Shown: positions 11,197 through 22,123 of the stretch, in pieces
Layout of the letters: each line of letters opens with the position of its first letter
Position numbering within the stretch: position 1 is the first letter of the stretch
Assembly (NCBI GenBank): GCA_031216915.1
Contig: CM062294.1
Location: forward strand, 167,107,455-167,171,454
Length of the DNA: 64,000 bases
DNA from: Pictodentalium vernedei
Taxonomy: Eukaryota; Mollusca; Scaphopoda; Dentaliida; Dentaliidae
Direction: 5' to 3'
Position numbers and translations under genes: made by a program
The notes under the pieces: model-generated
The model's database searches: none
What the model was told of the DNA's origin: nothing
The model's input: the letters and a program-made list of their open reading frames with translations, nothing else

Positions 11197-11286
11197 CAGC
11201 TATATCTGGGTCATTGGTACAGTATAAAAATCTTAAAAAATTTATAGTAATTTATATATTTTTTATACTTACCAATGACCCAGATG
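11197..11286 (+). repeat. DIRS internal complementary region (ICR), copy 1
   Basis: The first part is the reverse complement of the element's left end (…ggtacagtataaaaat). After the junction at 11,231/11,232 it is the reverse complement of the right end (cttaaaaaatttatag…). In DIRS elements this region bridges the two ends so that a circular DNA can be closed. The junction base is C here and the right terminus ends in AAG, whereas copies 2-4 have G and AAC, so the two sites co-vary. Confidence 0.9.
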
Positions 11287-11363
11287 GGGATGGCCCTCCC
11301 AGGAGTTGGGAACTCATACCTCCCCGCTGAGTACATAGCGCTTACCAGGCACTGGTTATAAGA

Positions 11364-11593
11364 ATGATTAATGGCGCCAATTTCGGGACGTCCTTGACAC
11401 TGCGCATGCGCAGTAGAGGTGAAGTATGGAGGGCCATTCAGGACATGTTTTCTTTGGTTTTAGATGCAAATTTTGGGGATTGGGGGGCAAAATTTGTGTT
11501 TGGCCCTATATTTTAAGAGTTAGCACCAGCTATGTCTATGTCTGGGTCATTGGTAAGTATAAAAAATATATAAATTACTATAAATTTTTTAAG
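11364..11593 (+). repeat. Right ITR of DIRS copy 1
   Basis: Inverted match to 4,633-4,841, plus an outer tail 'ataaattactataaatttt…' found only at right ends. It contains CTGCGCATGCGCAG at 11,400-11,413 and the mirrored 6-bp duplication ('gctatgtctatgtctgg' near 11,529). Confidence 0.9.
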
Positions 11594-11755
11594 TTTTCAG
11601 GTAAATACCTCTGTTTCGGTACATTATTTGCTATGTGCACAGAACACTGAAAGTAGTCTCAAAATGACCCATTTTCCTAACATTCAACCAAAAAAATTAC
11701 TTAACAGTTTCCACGCTGACATTGCATGAACATGACAAGTTATTTCAACAGTGAT

Positions 11756-11856
11756 AACTGATTAGTCTAGCAAGTTATTTATTGAATTACTCGATTCAGT
11801 GTGAATCATCACACTGAATTGAGTGATCCATTAAATAACTTGCTAAGCTAATCAGT
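11756..11856. repeat. Hairpin, arms about 48 bp
   Basis: 'aactgattagtctagcaagt' through 'attcagtgtga' pairs with 'tcacactgaat' through 'acttgctaagctaatcagtt' around a 4-bp loop. Probably a fold-back MITE. Confidence 0.8.
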
Positions 11857-12003
11857 TGGCCCCTATGTCCTTTGTGCCATGCCCCTCCCCCAAGTCAAGT
11901 CATCGCCCCTCCCCCAATGAATCAGGTAGAAGAAACATTTATATATGTTCTTCAGTGTCGATGCTTTTCATTAAGTTTTCACCAATAATAATGCTTGGTC
12001 AGG

Positions 12004-12024
12004 CCCCCCCCCCCCCCCCCCCCC
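12004..12024. repeat. Poly-C tract
   Basis: About 21 consecutive C. Similar poly-C/poly-G runs occur at 14,496, 21,465, 45,040 and 45,165; they are likely hard to sequence accurately. Confidence 0.9.
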
Positions 12025-12102
12025 TTTATCTTTCAAAGTGGCAACACGATTAATGTCCACTGTCCAGTGTTCAACATCCACACAAATCAAATATGCAAAT
12101 AA

Positions 12103-12302
12103 ATTGAAGTAAGGCAATTGTAATTAATTTCTGTATGATAATCCCAGTTGTGAAAACATTGTGCAATCATTGCCAATCATGCACTGCGTCAATCACATGG
12201 TGTCACCCACCTTTCATTATTTGGGTTCATCCTTGATAAACAAATAAAATAACATGTTTTACGACATTCATCTAGTTGAAATTATTGAGTATTTTGAGTG
12301 TG
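12103..12302. repeat. Dispersed repeat, about 200 bp (copy a)
   Basis: From 'aattgaagtaaggcaattg' to 'gagtattttgagtg' this matches 23,367-23,563 and 32,308-32,504 with scattered differences. It includes 'cacatggtgtcacccacctt'. Family unknown; no coding potential seen. Confidence 0.75.
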
Positions 12303-12786
12303 CACTGGCATGCAGTGTAAATTATTTATTCAAAAGAATATAAAGCAGATGATTGATCAGGTATTAAAGTTTGGGGGCTTGTATTTTAATAAAATGATCA
12401 GTTGTTAAAAGTATCTGCAACTTAAAATAGCAATGGTGAATTGAAAGAAATGCTATAAAAAATCGCCGAGAAGCGATAACCACAGGCAGTATTACTGTTT
12501 GTATGTCAAGTTGTCATCGTATTGAATTGTCAATGCCGGTGGATTATTTCCAACCAATTGTCAATCAGTCATCCACCCACCTGACCCCTAATGTCCCCTC
12601 TGAATAAATCGCACAGTAATTTCCAGAAAATATATTGAATCAGTCTGAATGTTAGGAACACTGGAACTGGGCCGTATTTCTTTAGAAACGGAAGTACCAA
12701 GTTAACTTGTTTTTTTTTTTGTTTTTTTCTGTCTTCGATTTTTTTATTTCTTTCTCTGACGTATTCACAGCATCTGCTGCTTCCTG

Positions 12787-13005
12787 TCACTTACAAAGTT
12801 TACATTTCCACGTTTTCTTATCAATTCGATCAAAATATGCCGCCCACGGGCTTTTAGATTTACGATTCACCTTGATGAGTTGACTTTCTGTCAATTTCGT
12901 AGAAAAATATAAATACCGAAATAGTCGATATTTTGATTTGGTTTCAGTACGATTTTCAGTATCCCCATAATACTGAAACGATACTGAAAAATCAGTATAC
13001 CACAC
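12787..13005 (-). pseudogene. BED-type zinc finger fragment (ZBED / hAT-derived)
   Basis: The minus-strand frame ends in SPWAAYFDRIDKKTWKCKLC, which matches the first half of a BED zinc finger: the aromatic W..YF core and the C-x-x-C pair. BED fingers bind DNA and occur in hAT transposases and domesticated ZBED proteins. The second half (the downstream His residues) is missing. The reading frame stops just after the second Cys, exactly where the strand reads TTTGTAAGTGAC, a good splice donor, so this could be the end of an exon. No partner exon was found. The upstream part of the frame is rich in CAGTAT repeats and is probably not protein. Fragment or pseudogene is the safer call. Confidence 0.4.
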
Positions 13006-13611
13006 AGCACTACACCAAATAGGGTTGAACCAGGGGTCAGCCCACAGTAGTCGGTCAGTGTTGGTCAGGTGAATCTGACACTTTCATTTCTGACTACTAC
13101 TTGGTTGAAAAATGCTGTTTTGACCACCACTAATTCTTCACAATGCCAATCACAGAGAAGGCACCCCCCTGCCTGTAATTGTTCAGCAATCTATAAAATT
13201 ATGGGCAGAACCCAGACAAACACAAGTGAAGTTTATTAATTTATGATAGGGCTCTTGCTCTATAGCTGACTTCGTAACATGATAATGACACTGAGCCTTA
13301 GACTGAGGTAATACTTTAATGCCAAAATCAAACCTGAATGTTCACTTAACAGCTATGGTGATATTTTTTTCCGTCTGTGGTTTTATTGCCGAGAAAAATT
13401 TATTTTTCTTTGACTTTTGCATCGGCATTGCCGAATGCTGATGCTAATTGACACAGGGTTGGATATGAGATTTGATTCCACTCAAACTTTTAAATCTGCA
13501 GGCCTGTAAATAAAAAGCTTGTATCATAATCTGTTAGCAGGCTGCGCTATATAACATGGTGGTAAAAAAAGTGTTGTGGTGCTTTTGCCGCTTTCTCTGT
13601 TTTTAATATGC

Positions 13612-13750
13612 AAGACATGTCTACATCTGGACAGAATTTCTTCCCCCCAAAATAGCAAGAACTAATGCATGATCTCGCTTTGGCGAGATTGTGCATTAGT
13701 TGTTGCTATTTATTTTGATGGAAATTCTGTTAAGATGTAAACGGCATGCC
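13612..13750. repeat. Long hairpin, arms about 60 bp
   Basis: 'aatagcaagaactaatgcat' and flanks pair with 'gtgcattagttgttgctatt' around the loop at 'gcgag-like' arms (ctcgctttggcgag); outer arms pair 'acatctggacagaatttc' with 'gaaattctgttaagatgt'. It lies about 250 bp before the HELQ exon. Confidence 0.75.
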
Positions 13751-13997
13751 AGTCTGGTCAAATGTGGATGATTTGTGCAAGCCTTGAGTTGAGTTTTGAA
13801 AGATTGGCAAAACATGCAGGATCAGGAAGTTAATTTATGTTGTGTTATTTTATTGTAACCTGTCCTGCGTTCATGTATTTTACAATCGGCGTAACCCCCC
13901 ACATAACCTAAATGCTTATTTGCTTGTTATTTGCAGGCCTGAATCTACAGGGCCTTAATTGAGGGATTTATAATTTGGTCAGTATTTGTTGTTTCAG

Positions 13998-14237
13998 AGA
14001 GTTGTCTGAAAAGAAGAAAAAGGAAAGAAAAGCTCTTTTGAAAGAGCTGTACAATGATGGCTGTGGAAAAATCTGTCCTGTTTTACAATATTGTATTCAT
14101 TTTGGTGTAGCTTATCACCATAGTGGGTTGACTGCAGATGAAAGAAAGGTTATAGAAGAAGCATATTCTGAGGGTACCTTGTGTTTACTGACCTGTACAT
14201 CCACACTGGCTGCTGGTGTCAACCTACCTGCTAAAAG
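13998..14237 (+). CDS. HELQ: HELQ-like DNA helicase, internal exon (motifs IV-V)
   Basis: A 240-bp exon read in the frame whose first whole codon is GAG at 13,999. It follows a good acceptor (…tttgttgtttcag) and ends at a donor (AAAAG|gtttgtg). The peptide contains [20 protein letters not shown] and [15 protein letters not shown], the second RecA-domain motifs of Ski2-type superfamily-2 helicases of the HELQ/POLQ group. The YHHSGLT and [14 protein letters not shown] forms fit HELQ better than POLQ. HELQ is a 3'-5' DNA helicase acting in nuclear repair of replication forks and crosslinks. The exon ends after two bases of an Arg codon (AG), completed by the first base of the exon at 42,169. No upstream exon was found within 14 kb. 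There are no stops in frame. Confidence 0.9.
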
Positions 14238-14402
14238 GTTTGTGAAGATAATTTGAATTACGTGAGAAATTGAAATCAATTGTCAAATCTATAGGAAACA
14301 GTTGTATTTTTACATTCATTGAAGGTGTCATGTGTACAACTGTTTTATCAGAAAGTTGTAATGAACATCACCGTTATTCCAGATTTGTGTACTTTATCTT
14401 AA

Positions 14403-14590
14403 CCCTTTACCCAATGCACAAGTTAAATTTATTTAAATTTTTTTTTCTTTTTTAGCATTTTTCAAAATAATTCAACAAAACCATATCATTTCACCCCCCC
14501 CCCCCCCCATCTCATTTTAACAAGTTGGACAAGCCCATTTCAATGAGGGGTCACATGATATGGTTTTGTTGAATTTTTTTTCAGCAGCTT
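14403..14590. mobile_element. Hairpin MITE beginning TTAACCCTTTACC
   Basis: It starts at TTAA (14,399-14,402) followed by CCCTTTACCCAATGC. A hairpin pairs 'attcaacaaaaccatatca' (near 14,470) with 'tgatatggttttgttgaat' (near 14,557). The same start and hairpin occur at 57,990-58,227. A poly-C run lies in the loop. The right terminus is not clear because another MITE begins at 14,598. Confidence 0.6.
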
Positions 14591-14597
14591 AATTTAA

Positions 14598-14905
14598 CTG
14601 CTTGAGTGCTAAATTATGTTTCAAATTTGATTTGAAACATGGGTATTTTTTTTCAAAGATACCTTTCTACCAGCACAAGTTGCCTTAGTTTTGCAAATAT
14701 TCTCCATAAATAATTGCTTTGTTACAATTTATTGGACAGTGCCAATAGGCACTCTCCAATAAATTGCAACCAAACAATGTTATTTATAAACAATTTCTTC
14801 TTCTGCAGATCAAACTCCAAGCTATTGCATACAGTGTAAAGCCACTAAAGTGGCATCCAGCACTTTTCAAAAGAGGCATAATAGTGGCTTCTAGCACTCA
14901 ACCAG
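14598..14905. mobile_element. MITE with TTAA target duplication and central hairpin
   Basis: It is flanked by TTAA at 14,594-14,597 and 14,906-14,909. The ends CTGCTTGAGTGCTA and TAGCACTCAACCAG are inverted repeats. The central hairpin (about 14,717-14,776; 'ggacagtgcc' and 'ggcactctcc') and the 5' end match the element at 685-899. TTAA duplication fits piggyBac-type mobilisation. Confidence 0.7.
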
Positions 14906-14909
14906 TTAA

Positions 14910-15442
14910 TTATGCAGGCTGATGTGAATGATTCATTAAGAAGAGAGTGAACCATTGAAGCCTCATTTCAGACCTCCTGAACAAGTGATCTACGGTGCAA
15001 TACTGGGGATGTTTTTAAGACAGTCAAATTATGCTATCTGTTTCTAGTCAAATCCTTGGCTGTCTGTATTGGAAGCTAGGACTTGACTAGAAACACTGCC
15101 TAACCTCAACATGGAAACTACAGAATGTGGTTAGTGCTTGTTTTATGTAGTAGAAAAATTCTATTACTGTCACACTTCTCACCCAAAGGGAAGTATTCCA
15201 GACAATTTTCATATCATACGTACTCGTGAAGCATTGTTGAATTCAAATAGCAATATGCTCATGGCAGTGATTTTTTGAGAGGTTTTGACTGCTTGTCCTC
15301 TAGGGATGCAGACTGGCAATGGCAAGATGCAATTTGCAAGCAGTATTTATGTTCTGTCAAATTTGTTCTAACGAAGTTTGTGGAGCAATATTTGCCTTTG
15401 TAATTGGAGGGGAAAGATTTTTCGCCCTGCCAAAATTTCTAT
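14910..15442. other. Intronic sequence, nothing recognised
   Basis: No repeat or exon recognised between the MITE and DIRS copy 2. Confidence 0.4.
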
Positions 15443-15641
15443 ATTTTTATACTGTACCAATGACCCAGACATAGCTGGTGCTAACTCTTAAAATATAGGG
15501 CCAAACACAAATTTTGCCCCCCAATCCCCAAAATTTGCATCTAAAACCAAAGAAAACATATCCTGAATGGCCCTCCACACTTCACCTCTACTGCGCATGC
15601 GCAGTGTCAAGGACGTTCCGAAATTGGCGCCATTAATCATT
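15443..15641 (+). repeat. Left ITR of DIRS copy 2
   Basis: About 199 bp, an inverted match to 22,124-22,348. CTGCGCATGCGCAG lies at 15,591-15,604. It differs from the left ITR of copy 3 at several bases (for example 'accaatgaccc' instead of 'accagtgaccc'). Confidence 0.9.
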
Positions 15642-16532
15642 TTCAGTTTGGCCCTTCATCAGTTAACATCTGACTGATCTTTGCTTGTAAATCTCAGTTT
15701 AAATGATGCCAGACACATAAATATTAGTGAAATGGTGATTCTAAGGAGGATATAGAAGGAGGAGAGGAATAATGTGTGACAGAATATTATCAGGGCTGTA
15801 ACTTAAAATTTTTTAATAAAATTATGTTAAATTACCTATTTTCGAGGCAGCAGCCATTTTGTTGTCATTCTTGTTATTTAGTTACACTGATTTTTCAGTG
15901 TTTTCCTCTCTCCCTTTCCTTTAAGTCCCCTCTTGCTATTCTCCCATGCTTTTGGCATAGTTTCTGTAATTATTATTACTAAAATTTCTTGGGAGTTTTA
16001 GCTGAATAACAGAATGAATTCTGTTCTTTTCCCCATGTTTACGTCTTCACCTATGGGTGGTTAGGCATTGTGTTCTGCATCTACCATCTGATGTTCTGCA
16101 GTTTCTTCCCTGGAAGTCTCTGTTTTGCATCAGATAGTGTATTTTTGGTAACTGATTTCGGGCCTGGGTGCCTGGAGTCTTATTTTAGTGTTTTTACACT
16201 CATTGTTTACATTTACAACAGCCCTCTGTGTGAGGGGGGGATTTCTTGAAAATAATATCTTGATGTTAATTTAATCATAACTAGATACATTATTATTGTT
16301 CGTAAGTGTTGCATAAATTGTTTAAAATATTTTTAAATTTTTTGTCCACACTTAGGCTTGGGATCCATTGGGGCTCAACGTTACTTTTCAGAAACTTGGG
16401 CTGCTCTGAAAAAATATTTTTTCAAAATATTTTGATTTTAATTATTTTTTCTATGTTAATGGATCATAATATATTATGTATTTTGATTGTCAGGGGTTGG
16501 TGCGAGTACCAGGACTTTGTTTTCTTTTCACA

Positions 16533-19500
16533 TTGAAAGGATTTTGATCAATTGTAATAAGAGGAAGTCTTCCTCTGACTTTTATAATCATTCTATATGT
16601 AGTCAGTGTACTCGCATTAACTCCTGTTCTGTATCTGATGATTTCGATGACAACATGGGAAGCGTATGTCACGGTATGTTAGTGGGGAATTGGACATTCC
16701 GGTCCTTTCCCCGCAGGGTCACTCTACTTTATCAATTTCTATTTCAGACGATCAAGATTAGGGTGATGTATCTGTGATGTCTTCCAACAGTGTGCCTCCG
16801 TCGTCACAATTAATGAAGGGCTAGCGGAAAAGTGCTCATGTTAATACGCCAATAGCCTAAGAGGACCCTAGTAGGTTCGACGGCCTTTGACGTCCGCTAG
16901 CTCGCCCGGTGTAGCGTCCATTCATCGAATGGTTCGGCAGCCGGGTTCGTCCGTTGCGGTCTAGAAGGAGTTTTGGGGTGATGCGAGCACTATAAATCAA
17001 CCAAATGCACACCCAGTGACGGCGGATTAGAGGGAGAACGGAGGAAGCCTTTTAGACTGGTTCATAGCTCGTTCTGGTCCATCCAGACGGCGAGCGAGAG
17101 AGGCCCCTCTCTCGTACAACAACATCTGGCCCCAGATGTTGTGGTACAAAATGTTTCGCATTTGGAGCAGACGTCCACCGCTCGGGACGCTCTGACATAT
17201 AGTCAGTCCGGAGAGACTGTCAATAAGGCTTCCTCATTCTTATGGTAGCGCACACGACCTCTCTTGGCTATGTGACCTCGGATATCCAGTCAGCTTCGTC
17301 AGTCAGAGAATCATTGGCGACCAGGTCACACCATCCGGTAGCCAGGGACACGAGGCCTGCAGACTCCGGACGTTCGCATAGGAAAGTGTGCGGGAGTCAA
17401 CGTACACGGAGCTTCCGGCGGCATTGCATCGTAAGACCGCTACTGCACAGGCCTCGGGGACGGATGTGCTATCCTAAATAGCACAGCTTATCGCAGCATC
17501 CCAGCAACAACTGAATCTGTCGCATAATGTTTTATCCGACGATGCTGGGTCGGGACGCTCCGCGGAAGCGGGTACGGACGTCCGAAAATTTCATTCGGTC
17601 CGACGGGATACCAAAAGGGATTCGGAGGATTTCGAGCTTTCCCTTTCGGAACAACATATGCTGTTGTGTATGTCATCTGACTTGATCTTCTACAGGTTCT
17701 TTCGTCGGACCAGAATGCTGCGATGCCAGATAAGAAACTGATAGCGTCGGTGGACTTAGAAATTTTTGGTTCGGTTCAGGGACATCGTCCCTCATTTCCG
17801 ACATAGTCCAATAATGTCACACAAACTTTCGAATTATTGAACGACGCTATATATTTATTATTATATGCTTGCTATTACCAAGCACTTCTGGTTTCTTGTT
17901 CGCAAAAGTTACGGAGATGTCTTTCAAAAGTGTGCCTCTGTCGTCATAGTTAATGAAGAGCTAGCGGCAATAAGTGCTCATGGAATATGTCTATCGCCTA
18001 ACAGGTCCCTTGTAGGATCGACGGAGTGACATTCGCTAGCTCACCCGGTGTAGCGTACATTCATCGAATGGTTCGGCTGCCGGGTTCGTCCGTTGCGGTC
18101 TAGGAAGGAGATTTGGGTGATGCGAGCACTATAATTACTTTAGTACTCACCCAGTGACGGCGGATTGAGGACAGATCGGAGGAAGCCTGTTAGTCCGGTT
18201 CCTGGCTTGTCCAGGTCCGTCCGGGCTGTGAGCGAGAGAGGTCCCTCTCTCGTCCAACAACATAGGGGACCGTATGTTGTGGTTCAGATATTTTACATTC
18301 GGAGCATATGTCCGTCGCTCGGGACGCTCCGTTATATTGACAGTCCGAGAGACTGTCGATAATGCTTCCTCATCCTCACAGCAATGCACACGACCGCACA
18401 TTGGCTACGTGACCTCGAGTATCCGATCAGTTTCGTCATTCAGTGATTTCACGGCGAACAGGTCACGCCATCCGGTAGCCAAGGGAACGAGGCCTATACA
18501 CTCCGTTCGCTCGCATATTAGTAGTATGCACAGGGTAACGATCACGGAGCTTCCAGCGGCAATGCATCGTAGGACCGCTTCTCCACAGGCCTCAGTGACG
18601 GACGTGCTATCCGAGTTAGCACAGTTTTTTCGCAGCATCCCAGCAATCGACAGTTTCTTAGTCGAATCAGGAATTATCCGACGGCACTGGGTCGGTGCGG
18701 TCCGCGGTTGCATCAGGTACGGACGACCGAACGCTTTATAGGGTCCGACAGGATGGCGAAAGGGATTCGAAAGATTTCGAGTTTTCCCTTTAGTAGCATC
18801 GGAAGCTGCCATATATATCTTCCGGCATTTTCTTCCAGTGATTGTTATTTCGGACTACATTGCTGCGATGTTGGATAAGAGACTTATAGCGTCATTGGAC
18901 ACGGAATTTTGGATCGGTTCAGGGACATTGTCCCTGACTTACCGACACAATCCAATAATGTCATTAGAACATGTGTATTATTTATCGACGCTATATATAT
19001 ATAAGCCTGCTACCTAGCATGATAGTTTAGTTTCTTGTCCGCAATGCTCATTTCTGCCTTTTATCATTTATACGAATAATTTATTTTGGCAGAACAGGGC
19101 AGAACCGAGAGTTCATATGCGTCTAGACGGCGTGGTTAAAGACTGGAAATAATCTTTTTCGCCGTCTATGTCTTTTCCAACCACAATGTTGGAAACGACA
19201 ATGATGTCTAATGGACTTAACTTAGACGCTTTATCATACGTAATCCACCTTACTGAGGCGTTATCATTACGTCTTCAAGAGAAAGAATTCCGGGATATGA
19301 TCCTCAATGTGATTTCTTTTGAGGGCAGTAGTTTGTTCACGTATAACTCCGCCCTTCAGTGGCTGCTTGGAGTTGGTTAGATGTGACGCAGCCCTAGCTA
19401 CATCCACGCGTGTGGATAGTAAGGTGAAGAACTCTCTCAGAGTCGCTTCGTTCTCGGAGAAGCTTCTCTTCGACGGCAACTTTTCAGCAATCCATGAATT
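16533..19500 (+). pseudogene. DIRS gag pseudogene, copy 2
   Basis: The initiator position is TTG at 16,533. The Cys-rich N-terminus (CNKRKSSSDF…CSQC) is recognisable, but the last Cys pair is damaged. The internal duplication has its units at 16,791-17,930 and 17,931-19,045. The C-terminus retains LDALSYVIHLTEALSLRLQE and, in another frame, RCDAALATSTRVDSKVKNSL. Stops are numerous. Confidence 0.75.
16791..19045 (+). repeat. Internal gag duplication, period 1,140 bp (copy 2)
   Basis: Same duplication as in copy 1: 'tgtgcctccgtcg' at 16,791 and 'tgtgcctctgtcg' at 17,931 start the two units. The identical period shows it was present before copies 1 and 2 separated. Confidence 0.85.
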
Positions 19501-19549
19501 GCTCGATTTACACATTCTCTTGTCTATCTAGTGTAGCAAGAGATTCAGA

Positions 19550-20400
19550 CTGGGGCAAACATTCGGTGGTTGACTCAGAGAGTGCCACTGCAGTTGCCGG
19601 ATCCGAGTTTTATAATTATGACGGTTGCCAGTCAAACAGGTTGGGATATAATATTGATCCCAACAGATTCGAAGGGTCTTTGGGTTCCGCAGTCTCTAAG
19701 CAAGCACTTATCTTCCACGGAATAATGTTTTTTTAGGCTTGCTTTATGTCATTGGATGAACATTATTCAGAAACGCATGTCCAAATCCTGTCCGTTAATT
19801 CGACAGTAGTGGCGTATCTCCGGAACCAGGGAGGCACTCATTCGTTTCCGTTATTCAATTTAATGGAAAGAATCCTTCTGTTTGTTATAGTATACCAAGT
19901 TCTGCTTCGGTCCGTCATATTCCGGGTCGTCTGATTGTATTACCGGACTCCCGTTCACTTATGGGTCGCTTGTTGCCGTCAGAATGGACTCTCAACAAAC
20001 AATTATTCAATCAGATTTGCTATCAATGGGAGCGCCCAATGATAATTTATTTACGACACAACTTGCTAATCAATTGCAGACGTATGTGTTTGCTTGTCCG
20101 GATCTCTGAGCTTATGTTGTTAACGCTCTATTGATCTAATAGGACGGAATGATAGGATATGCGTATCCTCCTGCGCTGTTGTTTCAGCGAGTATTGCTAA
20201 GATAAACAACCACAATACATTTCTGTTGATAGCATCTCTGTCTTCACAGAGACTGTGGGTAAATTTACTCTGATGTCTACTGTGGGACTTAACGCGAAAT
20301 CTTCCTCCATGAGGGAATCTTTTTTCGCTGGGTAAAATCGTGTCATCTTTATCACAATCCGCAAGGTCTCAACCTTCACGTATTCCGTTGTGTGGTCCTT
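19550..20400 (+). pseudogene. RNase H + methyltransferase-like remnant, copy 2
   Basis: It begins with IIMTVASQTGWD (expected TDAS, so the first catalytic Asp is lost), then SVNSTVVAYLRNQGGTHS (expected SDNT, a second Asp lost). Next comes LLPSEWTLNKQLFNQICYQW and an LFTTQLANQLQTYVFACPDL stretch that corresponds to the methyltransferase-like DLFAT..N motif of DIRS. It directly follows the gag end; no RT core. Confidence 0.75.
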
Positions 20401-21390
20401 ATTGCATTGTAAGCATTGTACTGGACGAGCTTTGGACGCGATTTCTTACTATAGGAGAACCTCTTCTTCGCTATACTATGCGGCTAAAGTGGAGGCTCTT
20501 CCGTCGTTGGTGTAGGGATCACTATGTTGATATTGTGGATCCCTCCATACTAGTCATTGCAACTTTTTTGTATTCTTGTTTGACAAGATCTACTGCAGCC
20601 TGTTATTATTAAGGTTATAGGTTTATGTTACCTCATACCTATGCTCTCTATGATAGTTTACAGTTGAGTCTTTTGTCTCTTTATCTAAGTCAGTTAGTAA
20701 CTTTTCGATAAATAGACTTAGAATCATTAGATTAAATTCCTATATGGAATTTAACTTCGGTTCTTATTTAGCTAAGTAATCATTTGAGCCTCTGGAAACA
20801 GTAGTTTTCAAATTCTGACCTTTTAGACAGTAATTCTGTTGGCTTCTCTTTTACTGAAGAGTCAGTGAGTTTCTTGCACTATCGGTGGACGATTCTCACT
20901 TTCGTAGTATCGGAAACACTATTTCCTTTACTATTAATGTTGGATTTTGGCATAAGAGTCAGGCTCCTAATTAATATCCGGAACCTATTGTTATTAAGGT
21001 CCTTCCGTCTTCGTACGGGCATAGGCCTTTACTCTGTTTATTACTACGGGCGTAAGCTTCTTCTGTCTTTGATGCCTAATAGAAGGATGTTACGCTCCAT
21101 TCTATTGCTAATGGATTCAATTAACTATCGATACTGCTTATGGTATATCATTGACTCAGCAGTTGTGTTTGAGATTTCGGCTCATGAAGTAAGAGTTCTT
21201 CTACATCTTGGGCTTACCTTAATAGTGTCGCTATTATAGATTTTTGAAGGCTGCTCATTGCGCTCAGCCATCCACATTCATGAATTTTTATCTCAGAAAT
21301 ATCGAGTCCATTTCTGGAGGCCTCTATTGTTAGGTCTGTTATCTACTGCTCAGAATGTCATTCATTTAACAGTTGCTACTCTAGCTAGGT
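20400..21390 (+). pseudogene. Tyrosine recombinase pseudogene, copy 2
   Basis: The N-terminal part reads LRYTMRLKWRLFRRWCRDHY. Further on there is a stretch with ISAHEVRVLLHLG (the H-x-x-R box) and a C-terminus PSTFMNFYLRNIESISGG that retains the nucleophilic Tyr. Stops and frameshifts break the frame many times, and the 41-bp deletion lies within it. Not functional. Confidence 0.7.
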
Positions 21391-21958
21391 AGGCTGTCTG
21401 TTTCGGCAGTGACTCCGTTCTGCTGCCTCTTCGCTCTGGGCTATTTGACCCAGGGCAAGGAAAAGGGGGGGGGGGGGGGAGGGTGTTCCCTTGGGTCACC
21501 TGTTTTACTATGAAAACAAGGGGATACCTCCTCCGGAGTTAGTAATTCTGAGCTGTTATTGGGATGGTTGTTTAGTGAGAAGTTTATGTTTTACAAATTC
21601 ATTCAGGTCTTAGTTTTTATAGTATAGCTTTTGAATATAGCACGTGTCAACGGACATTATTATACATTCCTCAGACACTTTTAAGGAGTATAAAGAGCCT
21701 CTATTCTCTAGACTCACTTTATTTATTGGCTTACTTTAAAAATTATTAGTATAAGGATTATACTAGATATTAATAGAGTACATGGATGTATGATGCTCAA
21801 TTTTGGAAGGTGTTGTATCTTTCTAATTTATCATAAATAAGAAAGATACATGTAAGGCCTAATACTTCTTTTTCCCTAGAGGGGATGACTCTATTTTATA
21901 TTATTGAGCGTATTCCCTCTTGCTCTATGTCCTTGGCCCTCCAGCCTTTTTACTATTC

Positions 21959-22046
21959 AGCTATGTCTGGGTCATTGGTACAGTATAAAAATGTTAAAAA
22001 ATTTATAGTAATTTATATATTTTTTATACTTACCAATGACCCAGAC
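21959..22046 (+). repeat. DIRS ICR, copy 2
   Basis: Reverse complement of the left end followed, after the junction at 21,992/21,993, by the reverse complement of the right end (gttaaaaaattt…). It predicts exactly the right terminus seen at 22,341-22,348. Confidence 0.9.
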
Positions 22047-22123
22047 GGGGATGGCCCTCCCAGGAGGTGGGAACTCTTACCTCCCCGCTGAGTACATAGC
22101 GCTTACCAGGCACTGGTTATGAG

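Larger units (their letters stand above)
4633..11593 (+). mobile_element. DIRS-like tyrosine-recombinase retrotransposon, copy 1 (decayed)
   Basis: A 6,961-bp element bounded by inverted terminal repeats and carrying a DIRS-type internal complementary region near its right end. In order it contains left ITR, a non-coding leader, a decayed gag with an internal 1.14-kb duplication, RNase H and methyltransferase-like remnants, a decayed tyrosine recombinase, a conserved 3' non-coding segment, ICR and right ITR. No reverse-transcriptase core is present between gag and RNase H. DIRS elements use a tyrosine recombinase to integrate a circular intermediate and make no target duplication; the flanks here (…ggtat and ttttcagg…) show none. 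It is clearly diverged from copies 2-4 but shares their layout. Confidence 0.9.

Noticed and set aside
12787-13005. Intact ZBED gene
   Set aside because: Only half of a BED finger is present, and no second half or transposase domain was found.
18405-18812. Minus-strand open frames of about 135 codons in DIRS copies (also 27,349-27,756 and 36,351-36,701)
   Set aside because: They lie antisense to the gag remnant, are found only in the decayed elements and match no protein family I recognise.
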